From: Caryophanales bacterium UBA5026
GTDB taxonomy: Bacteria; Bacillota_I; Bacilli_A; RF39; UBA660
NCBI GenBank assembly: GCA_002416285.1
Contig: DICM01000012.1
Span: 1-20,090 of the forward strand
DNA length: 20,090 bases
Direction of reading: 5' to 3'
The translations under genes were made by a program, and so were the position numbers. Within the stretch, counting starts at the first letter, position 1. Each line of letters starts with the position of its first letter. The notes under the pieces are model-generated. The model saw only the letters and a list, made by a program, of their open reading frames with translations, was not told the DNA's origin and made no database searches. Shown here piece after piece: positions 14,694-20,090 of this stretch.

Positions 14694-15493
14694 AACAGTA
14701 TATCGCATATTTTAGGTTACGCTTTATTGCTAATTTGCAATATCGAATGGCTGCTGTTGCAGGTATTTTAACACAGTTCGCATTTGGTTTTATTTTTGTT
14801 ATGATCTATGTAGCATTCTATGAATCAAGTAATACAATAGCTCCAATGACATTGAATCAAGTTGTAACTTATCTTTGGTTACAGCAATCATTTTATGCAC
14901 TATTGTTTCTATACTATCGTGATGGAGAAATTATCAGTATGATTAAAAATGGAAATGTTGCTTATGAATTGTGTCGGCCAGGGAATTTGTATTTTAAATG
15001 GTATATTAAAATATTATCTTCAAAATTAGCTGGATTAACGTTAAAATTTTCGCCGATTATTCTTGTTGCTTTATTCTTACCTAAACCATATCGATTAATG
15101 TTGCCAGAAAATAGCTTGGTATTTTTAATGTTTCTGTTATCCATTAGTCTATCTATGTTATTAATTCCAGCATTTTGTACAATTGTCCATTTATTATCAT
15201 TCTTCTTACTTGATGAGAGGGGAGTTTATACTTTTGTAACAGCCTTTGCTGAAATATTTGCGGGTATTGTGATACCATTACCATTCTTTCCTAATATGTT
15301 ACAAAAGATTGCTAATATTTTGCCATTTCGTTATATGGCGGATTTACCACTTCGAATATATTCAGGGAATATCGCTTTGAATGATGCCTACTTTTATATT
15401 TTGATTCAAATTATATGGACGATTGCATTTGTTGTGATGGGATATTTTCTTGCAAAAAAGAGTCTACAAAGGGTTGTAGTACAAGGAGGATAG
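14690..15493 (+). CDS. ABC-2 type permease, first subunit
   Basis: This 267-residue membrane protein has about six hydrophobic helices and matches the ABC-2 family 6 permeases (COG4587/COG3694 type), which pair with the ATPase encoded just upstream. Marks are the N-terminal YFRLRFIANLQYRMA, the MIKNGNVAYELCRPGN loop that is typical of the group, and the ILPFRYMADLPLRIYSG region near the C-terminus. The ATG overlaps the ATPase stop by four bases and the next permease starts one base after its stop, so the three proteins are made together, probably as a heterodimeric membrane pore with an ATPase dimer. What it exports cannot be told. Confidence 0.88.
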   Translation: MKQYIAYFRLRFIANLQYRMAAVAGILTQFAFGFIFVMIYVAFYESSNTIAPMTLNQVVTYLWLQQSFYALLFLYYRDGEIISMIKNGNVAYELCRPGNLYFKWYIKILSSKLAGLTLKFSPIILVALFLPKPYRLMLPENSLVFLMFLLSISLSMLLIPAFCTIVHLLSFFLLDERGVYTFVTAFAEIFAGIVIPLPFFPNMLQKIANILPFRYMADLPLRIYSGNIALNDAYFYILIQIIWTIAFVVMGYFLAKKSLQRVVVQGG

Positions 15494-15494
15494 G

Positions 15495-16271
15495 ATGAAG
15501 TTATATTTTAGATATTTAAAGATTAATTTTAAGTCAGAATTAGAGTATAAATGGTCATTTTTTCTTGCTCTTATCTCTCAGATTGCGATTGTTTTTACTT
15601 CATATTTTGTTATTGTTAGTCTGTTTGAGAAGTTTGGTAATATTAAGGGATTCACTGTTTATGAAATATTACTAACTTTTTCCATTATTCAGTTTGGGTT
15701 TGCATTCAACGAAGTATTTTTTCGTGGGATTGATAAATTTGATCATCTCATTATCCAGGGTGGTTATGATCGACTCTTAATAAGGCCTAGAAATATATTT
15801 CTACAAGTTCTTGGATCAGAGTTTCAATTTATAAAAATCTCTAGAATGTTGCAAGCAGTTGTGATTTTAGTAATTGCACTAATAAATTTAGATATCAATT
15901 GGAGTCTCTATAAAATCATAGCAATCTTATTAATGCTCTTTAGTTCTATATTAATTTTTTTGGGAATCTTTATTCTAGGTGCAGCATATTGCTTCTTTAC
16001 AATTGAGGGATTAGAGGCGAGAAATCTATTCACTTATGGTGGTAGAGAAATGGCAGAATATCCAATTAGTGTGTTTCAAAAAGGATTTGTTTTATTTTTT
16101 ACATTTATTATTCCTTTTGCATTCGTAAACTATTATCCACTTTTATATATAACTGGAAGAAAAGCAAATCTTTGGTATGCTTTTTCTCCGTTGGTAGTAT
16201 TTTTGTTTTTAATCCCCTGTATTTGTATTTTTCATTTTAGTAGTAAACATTACTTGAGTGTTGGCTCTTAA
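15495..16271 (+). CDS. ABC-2 type permease, second subunit
   Basis: This 258-residue membrane protein with about six helices is a paralogue of the preceding permease. Shared features are YFRYLKINFKSELEYKWSF at the N-terminus, the FDHLIIQGGYDRLLIRPRN loop in place of the first subunit's GNVAYELCRPGN, and an FVNYYPLLYITG region near the end. AAGGAGG at 15483-15489, inside the upstream gene, serves its ATG. It likely forms the second half of the exporter channel. The operon ends in a terminator directly after the stop. Confidence 0.88.
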   Translation: MKLYFRYLKINFKSELEYKWSFFLALISQIAIVFTSYFVIVSLFEKFGNIKGFTVYEILLTFSIIQFGFAFNEVFFRGIDKFDHLIIQGGYDRLLIRPRNIFLQVLGSEFQFIKISRMLQAVVILVIALINLDINWSLYKIIAILLMLFSSILIFLGIFILGAAYCFFTIEGLEARNLFTYGGREMAEYPISVFQKGFVLFFTFIIPFAFVNYYPLLYITGRKANLWYAFSPLVVFLFLIPCICIFHFSSKHYLSVGS

Positions 16272-16275
16272 TAGC

Positions 16276-16299
16276 AAGACACGATTATTCGTCTTTTTT
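16276..16299 (+). terminator. Terminator of the ABC exporter operon
   Basis: AAGAC..GA (16276-16284, with a two-base bulge) pairs with TCGTCTT (16289-16295) around TTAT, followed by T residues. Confidence 0.65.
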
Positions 16300-16314
16300 G
16301 TCTGATAGAGCAAT

Positions 16315-16343
16315 TTGCTTCATAATATGAATTAGAGTACAAT
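16315..16343 (+). promoter_or_regulatory. Promoter of ackA
   Basis: TTGCTT (16315-16320), a 17-base spacer and TACAAT (16338-16343). The expected start near 16350 places AGGAGAGG at the very 5' end of the mRNA, so the leader is short. No catabolite-response-like site was seen. Confidence 0.6.
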
Positions 16344-16362
16344 AAATAAAAGGAGAGGTCTT

Positions 16363-17562
16363 ATGAAAGTGTTATCAGTGAATGCTGGTAGTTCAACTTT
16401 GAAATTCAGATTATATGAAATGCCAGAAGAAAAATTGTTAATGAAAGGAAATTTTGAACGAATTGGTGAAGAAAAAGGAGAATATTCCATTCGCGTCAAT
16501 GGTGAAAAAATTGAAAAAGAAACACCTTTAGAAAATCATGGGGTAGCCGTTAAATTATTATTGGAAGAATTGATAAATCAAAAATTGGTTAAATCATTAG
16601 ACGAAATCGATGCAATTGGCCACCGAGTTGTTCATGGAGGAAATAAATACTCAAAATCAACTATTGTTACAGATAGAGTAATTAAGGAAATAGAAGCGAT
16701 CTGTGATTTAGCTCCGCTTCATAATCCTGCCCATTTAATTGGAATTCGTGAATTTAAAAAAGCAATTCCAAGTGCAACTATGGTAACTTGTTTTGATACG
16801 GCTTTTCATCAAACGATGAAAGAAGAAACGTATCTATATTCAGTTCCATATGAGTGGTATACGAAATATCATGTTCGAAAATATGGCTTTCATGGTCTTA
16901 GTCATCAATATGTGATGCATAAGATGCAGGAATTATTGGAAAAGAAAAATATCGATTTGATTATCTGCCATATTGGAAACGGAGCTTCGATTACTGCTAT
17001 TAAAGAAGGTGCTTGTATTGATACATCAATGGGATTTACACCGAATGCAGGAATCATGATGGGAACCCGCTCTGGTGATATTGATTACAGTATCTTAAAT
17101 TATATTTCTAAAAAAACAGGGTTAACTTTGCCAGAATTAGATAAGAAATTAAATAAAGAAAGTGGACTACAAGGAATTGCTGGAATGAGTGATCTACGAG
17201 ACTTGGATCGAGCTTTTGAAGCGAATGACGAGAAAGCGATACTTGCTTTTGATATGTATACTGATCGAATCGTTGAATATATCGCAAAATATTATGTAAG
17301 GATTGGACATCTTGATGCGATTTGTTTTACTGCCGGTGGCGGAGAGAATGATACTATTATTCGCGGTGAGGTTCTTAAAAAGTTATATCCATTAGGAATT
17401 GTTTTAGATGATGAAACGAATAATGAGACATTAGTTCGTAAAGGAAAAGAAGGTGTTATTACTAAAACGGAATCCAAAATACCTGTTTATGTAGTCGCGA
17501 CCGATGAGGAACTAATGATTGCACGTGATACTTATAATTTAGTAAATGAGGAGAATCGCTAA
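16363..17562 (+). CDS. ackA: Acetate kinase
   Basis: AckA interconverts acetyl phosphate plus ADP with acetate plus ATP, giving ATP during overflow or fermentative metabolism. The 399-residue length is standard. The N-terminal phosphate-binding block VNAGSSTLKF (5-14), GHRVVHGG, TCFDTAFHQTM, KYGFHGLSHQYV, CHIGNGASITAI, DTSMGFTPNAGIMMGTRSGD and the C-terminal CFTAGGGEND are all in place, so the enzyme should be active. It is cytoplasmic. No phosphotransacetylase gene is adjacent; the gene stands alone between two terminators. ATG 16363 follows AGGAGAGG. Confidence 0.97.
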   Translation: MKVLSVNAGSSTLKFRLYEMPEEKLLMKGNFERIGEEKGEYSIRVNGEKIEKETPLENHGVAVKLLLEELINQKLVKSLDEIDAIGHRVVHGGNKYSKSTIVTDRVIKEIEAICDLAPLHNPAHLIGIREFKKAIPSATMVTCFDTAFHQTMKEETYLYSVPYEWYTKYHVRKYGFHGLSHQYVMHKMQELLEKKNIDLIICHIGNGASITAIKEGACIDTSMGFTPNAGIMMGTRSGDIDYSILNYISKKTGLTLPELDKKLNKESGLQGIAGMSDLRDLDRAFEANDEKAILAFDMYTDRIVEYIAKYYVRIGHLDAICFTAGGGENDTIIRGEVLKKLYPLGIVLDDETNNETLVRKGKEGVITKTESKIPVYVVATDEELMIARDTYNLVNEENR

Positions 17563-17579
17563 CACTATTCTCTTTTTTT
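17551..17579 (+). terminator. Terminator overlapping the end of ackA
   Basis: GAGAAT (17551-17556) pairs with ATTCTC (17567-17572) around a ten-base loop that contains the stop codon, followed by seven T residues. Confidence 0.75.
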
Positions 17580-17604
17580 ATAGTATAATAATAGTGGTGA
17601 TAGT

Positions 17605-18630
17605 ATGAAGAAACGAGTTTTTATTCTTTTGTTAATGTTTATTTTAATTGGTGGAGTGCTCTGGTATTTTAATCAACCAAAGGATATTGCTACGGGAGAT
17701 GTTAAACTTACCCCCGATGTTCTCCCTAAATTAGAATTTAAATATTTAAAAATTGTTAATAAAAGCTCCAATACAAGACCGATTGCAGTTATGATTAACA
17801 ATCATGATCAAGCAAGAATAAATCATGCAGGCTTGCAGGATGCTTATATCGTTTATGAGATGATTGCTGAAGGTGGGTTGACCCGTATGATGGCAATTTT
17901 TAAAGATCAAAATACAGCGAAAATTGGTTCTGTTCGTAGTGCTCGTCATTATTTTTTGGATTATGCTCTAGAGAATGATGCGATTTATACACATTATGGA
18001 TGGAGTCCGCAAGCGGAAAGCGACATTAAAAAATTATCAGTCGATAATATCAATGGTCTTTATGATGAACCATTTTGGCGTGATACAACATTAAATGTGA
18101 GTTATGAACATACGGCTTTTACTTCAATGGAAAAATTGACTTCATTTATAAAAAAGAAAAATTATAGAATGACTTCTAGCCAAGATTTGTTATTGAATTA
18201 TAGTGTTGATCCGATTGCTTTAAATGAAATGGATAATGCAGTAGTAGCAAATAATATTTCTATTCCGTATTCTATTTATGTTAAGACGAGCTATAACTAT
18301 GATTCTACAAGTGCAGTTTATAATCGTAGTGTAAATGGAGTCGCACATGTTGATGCGATTACAAAAAAACAATATACAGCTAAAAATATTATTATTGCCA
18401 AAATAAAAAATAGTAGTATTGATTCTTATGGAAGACAGACTCTTGATAATATTGGTAGTGGGGATGGTTATTTCATTACGAACGGCTATGCAGTCCCAAT
18501 TACATGGAAAAAGAGTTCTAGAACGAGTCAAACTGTTTATTCTTATTTAGATGGTACTGAAATAACAGCAAATGATGGTAATACATTCATTCAAAATGTA
18601 CCATTAACATCAATAGTTGGTATTGAGTAA
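17605..18630 (+). CDS. DUF3048 domain protein (YerB-like), membrane anchored
   Basis: The 341-residue protein has an N-terminal hydrophobic segment (about 5-22) and then an extracytoplasmic part of the DUF3048 family, to which Bacillus YerB belongs. Marks are NTRPIAVMINNHDQARINHAG (starting near residue 56), DAYIVYEMIAEGGLTRMMAIF, IGSVRSARHYFLDYA and YTHYGWSPQAESDI. The function of the family is unknown. Unlike YerB, the segment has no lipobox cysteine (LIGGVLWYF), so it is probably held by an uncleaved anchor rather than lipid. TATAAT at 17584-17589 may be the -10 box, but no clear -35 is seen. ATG 17605 is weakly supported by GTGGTGAT upstream. No clear terminator follows. Confidence 0.88.
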   Translation: MKKRVFILLLMFILIGGVLWYFNQPKDIATGDVKLTPDVLPKLEFKYLKIVNKSSNTRPIAVMINNHDQARINHAGLQDAYIVYEMIAEGGLTRMMAIFKDQNTAKIGSVRSARHYFLDYALENDAIYTHYGWSPQAESDIKKLSVDNINGLYDEPFWRDTTLNVSYEHTAFTSMEKLTSFIKKKNYRMTSSQDLLLNYSVDPIALNEMDNAVVANNISIPYSIYVKTSYNYDSTSAVYNRSVNGVAHVDAITKKQYTAKNIIIAKIKNSSIDSYGRQTLDNIGSGDGYFITNGYAVPITWKKSSRTSQTVYSYLDGTEITANDGNTFIQNVPLTSIVGIE

Positions 18631-18692
18631 TTTATTGTTGAAAATTTTTTTGTGAAAAATACATGAAAACAATGCTTAACTTTAATAGTTTA

Positions 18693-18701
18693 TGATATAC
18701 T
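18693..18701 (+). promoter_or_regulatory. Extended -10 promoter of the HD-domain gene
   Basis: TG-A-TATACT (18693-18701) is an extended -10 element 30 bases before the ATG. The -35 region is poor, as is usual for this promoter class. Confidence 0.45.
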
Positions 18702-18730
18702 ATAGTAGTGTCTGAGGTGAAGAATCAATA

Positions 18731-19234
18731 ATGAGAAAAATAGAACATGATCGAACTTACCAAAATATCGTTCATGATATTTTGGAAAATGAAGAGTTTA
18801 ATCGTTTGAGATATATAGAACATCATGGAACTAGTAGATATGCTCATTCTATGCGCGTATCTTATTATTCTTATAAGATATCTAAATTATTACATTTAGA
18901 TACTGAAGATGTTGCACGCGCTGGATTACTACATGATTTTTTCTTTAGTGATCAAGATAGAACAACAAAAGAACGATTTTTATCAACGTTTAATCATCCA
19001 AAAAAGGCTTGTGCCAATGCAATGCAGTATTTTGGATTAAATGAAAGAGAACAAGATATTATTGTATCGCATATGTTTCCTGTCAATATTCAGGTTCCAA
19101 AATATGCGGAAAGTTGGGTTGTTAGTTTAACGGATAAAGTTGTTGGATTTTATGAAATGGGTATAAAAGCTCGTTATAAGACTGCTTATCTTGCTAATAT
19201 CTGTATGCTATTTCTGATTAATGTTGTAAAGTAG
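18731..19234 (+). CDS. HD-domain phosphohydrolase
   Basis: This 167-residue cytoplasmic protein is a small HD-domain enzyme that would bind divalent metal and hydrolyse a phosphomonoester, nucleotide or similar compound. The metal ligands are visible: His39 (RYAHSMRVS), His68-Asp69 (GLLHDFFF), His114 (SHMFP) and Asp135 (LTDK); His89 may take part. The substrate cannot be named. The C-terminus (IKARYKTAYLANICMLFLINVV) is hydrophobic but short. ATG 18731 follows GAGGTG at about 18714. The stop runs into a terminator stem. Confidence 0.85.
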   Translation: MRKIEHDRTYQNIVHDILENEEFNRLRYIEHHGTSRYAHSMRVSYYSYKISKLLHLDTEDVARAGLLHDFFFSDQDRTTKERFLSTFNHPKKACANAMQYFGLNEREQDIIVSHMFPVNIQVPKYAESWVVSLTDKVVGFYEMGIKARYKTAYLANICMLFLINVVK

Positions 19235-19259
19235 ACTAGAAAATCTAGTCTTTTTTTTT
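19234..19259 (+). terminator. Terminator after the HD-domain gene
   Basis: GACTAGA (19234-19240) pairs with TCTAGTC (19244-19250) around AAA, followed by nine T residues. The last base of the stop codon is the first base of the stem. Confidence 0.88.
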
Positions 19260-19265
19260 ATGGTG

Positions 19266-19274
19266 TGCTAAAAT
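19266..19274 (+). promoter_or_regulatory. Extended -10 promoter of the tRNA gene
   Basis: TG-C-TAAAAT (19266-19274) lies seven bases after the terminator's T run. The expected start is a few bases before the tRNA 5' end. The -35 is not evident. Confidence 0.45.
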
Positions 19275-19282
19275 ATTGGTAT

Positions 19283-19359
19283 GTCCTCGTAGTTTAGTTG
19301 GATAAAACAAACCCCTCCTAAGGGTTAGAGCGGTGGTTCGAGTCCACTCGGGGACACCA
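19283..19359 (+). tRNA. tRNA-Arg, anticodon CCT
   Basis: A full 77-base cloverleaf: acceptor GTCCTCG (19283-19289) with CGGGGAC (19349-19355), D-stem GTTT/AAAC, anticodon stem AACCC/GGGTT with loop CTCCTAA, T-stem GGTGG/CCACT with a TTCGAGT loop. The anticodon CCT (19317-19319) reads AGG. The discriminator A and CCA (19357-19359) are encoded. The gene is alone, between its own promoter and terminator. Confidence 0.95.
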
Positions 19360-19372
19360 GTTTTGTATTTAT

Positions 19373-19398
19373 CTAGATATTATTTATCTAGTTTTTTT
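19373..19398 (+). terminator. Terminator after tRNA-Arg
   Basis: CTAGATA (19373-19379) pairs with TATCTAG (19385-19391) around TTATT, followed by seven T residues. Confidence 0.8.
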
Positions 19399-19412
19399 AT
19401 AAAGTAAATTAC

Positions 19413-19441
19413 TTGAAAATCTACTATCGTATTAGTAATCT
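19413..19441 (+). promoter_or_regulatory. Possible promoter of the ybaK-like gene
   Basis: TTGAAA (19413-19418), a 17-base spacer and TAATCT (19436-19441). The -10 is a weak match. Confidence 0.4.
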
Positions 19442-19469
19442 AAAATGAAATTTGAAAAGAGGTAAAAGT

Positions 19470-19949
19470 ATGAAAAAATCAAAAGAAAAAACAAATGTTA
19501 TGAGAATTTTAGATAAATTGAATATTGATTATATTAGTTATGATTATCTTGAAACTGGTGCTATTAGTGGAATCGATGTTGCTAATGCTTTGCATCAGAA
19601 TCCTAAAATGGTTTTTAAAACATTGGTTACGGTAGGAAGTACAAACACAAATTATGTTTTTCTAGTTCCTGTCAATAAAGAATTGGATTTAAAAAAAGCT
19701 GCTAAATGGGTTGGTGAAAAGAAAATAGAAATGATTAAGTCAAAAGAATTATTAAGCTTAACTGGATATGTTCATGGTGGCTGTTCACCAATTGGAATGA
19801 AAAAGTATTTTCAAACAATAATTGATCAAAGTGCTCAAACGTTTGATAAGATTATATTTAGTGGCGGAAAGATCGGTTATCAAGTTGAAATAAGTTTAAT
19901 GAATTTAAAGAAGGCTATAGTAGTTTCATTTTACGATATAACGGAGTAA
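19470..19949 (+). CDS. ybaK: YbaK/EbsC-type Cys-tRNA(Pro) deacylase
   Basis: This 159-residue cytoplasmic enzyme belongs to the YbaK family, which removes cysteine wrongly attached to tRNA-Pro and so guards translation. Marks are KMVFKTLV with the likely catalytic Lys50, FLVPVNKELDLKKAAKWVG, LTGYVHGGCSPIGMKKYF and the C-terminal GGKIGYQVEISLMNL. A TTG at 19452 is open in the same frame, but it overlaps the ribosome binding site AAGAGG (19457-19462); ATG 19470 is the start. The gene is alone and ends before a strong terminator. The annotation as deacylase is by family; the exact mischarged tRNA is not proven. Confidence 0.92.
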   Translation: MKKSKEKTNVMRILDKLNIDYISYDYLETGAISGIDVANALHQNPKMVFKTLVTVGSTNTNYVFLVPVNKELDLKKAAKWVGEKKIEMIKSKELLSLTGYVHGGCSPIGMKKYFQTIIDQSAQTFDKIIFSGGKIGYQVEISLMNLKKAIVVSFYDITE

Positions 19950-20013
19950 ATTTATAAAACTTTTAGAATCCTTGCGAAAAACTTAATTTATAGTAAGAAA
20001 CATTACAATAAGC

Positions 20014-20045
20014 AAAAAGATTAGACGAAAGAGTCTAATCTTTTT
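20014..20045. terminator. Strong, probably bidirectional terminator
   Basis: AAAAAGATTAGAC (20014-20026) pairs with GTCTAATCTTTTT (20033-20045) around GAAAGA. The A tract on one side and T tract on the other allow use in both directions. The last 45 bases (20046-20090) hold nothing I can identify; a gene on the minus strand could end there, but this cannot be shown. Confidence 0.9.
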
Positions 20046-20090
20046 ATTAAAAATGATTTTAGTTGCTAGGTGAAGTAAAGTAAATGTGGG

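Noticed and set aside
1..20090. CRISPR array, prophage or plasmid origin
   Set aside because: No regularly spaced repeats, phage structural genes, integrase or iterons were seen.
1..20090. Mycoplasma-type code (TGA as Trp), suggested by the low GC content
   Set aside because: TGA ends the rhomboid gene and the ABC ATPase gene at the expected lengths, and Trp is encoded by TGG.

Overview
The window is AT-rich, low-GC Bacillota-like DNA with AGGAGG-type ribosome binding sites, sigma-A-like promoters, short U-tailed terminators and the standard code (TGA is used as a stop, for example by the rhomboid gene). The gene families (lspA-rluD, ybaK, ackA, YczE, DUF3048) and the long-headed pseudopilins suggest a host-associated or gut-type Bacilli/Erysipelotrichia-like bacterium. 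This placement is inferred from gene content only.

Layout from left to right. (1) The 3' part of an IS1182-like transposase and its downstream hairpins (1-840). (2) A MarR-family regulator with a polytopic membrane protein; its promoter is near-perfect and carries a palindrome at the expected transcription start (937-2434). (3) The lspA-rluD operon, with a convergent TspO/MBR membrane protein at its end. (4) A rhomboid protease gene. (5) A three-gene unit of an FAD-dependent oxidoreductase, an SLC13-type anion transporter and a YczE-like membrane protein (5676-9172). (6) Two tandem prepilin-type surface proteins (9320-13537). They share near-identical promoter-proximal leaders and stalks but have diverged heads; the first also carries an inserted LamG-like domain. 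(7) A three-gene ABC-2 exporter operon (13710-16271). (8) Housekeeping genes: acetate kinase, a DUF3048 (YerB-like) protein, an HD-domain phosphohydrolase, tRNA-Arg(CCT) and a YbaK-type deacylase.

Most transcription units run rightward and are separated by clear intrinsic terminators, so the window reads as short, independent operons. The most unusual part is the pilin pair. Each encodes a class III (type IV pilin-like) signal peptide, a stalk with a cysteine pair and a C-terminal head. The head has motifs of the FGE-sulfatase/C-type-lectin fold and a divergent 40-50 residue tip framed by a conserved SFRPIVSVIK end. The 5' leader and stalk are nearly identical between copies (about ten mismatches in 441 bp by eye) while the tips differ. 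This suggests gene conversion or cassette-like diversification of surface adhesins. No reverse transcriptase, template repeat, pilus ATPase or prepilin peptidase is in the window, so a diversity-generating mechanism is a hypothesis only.
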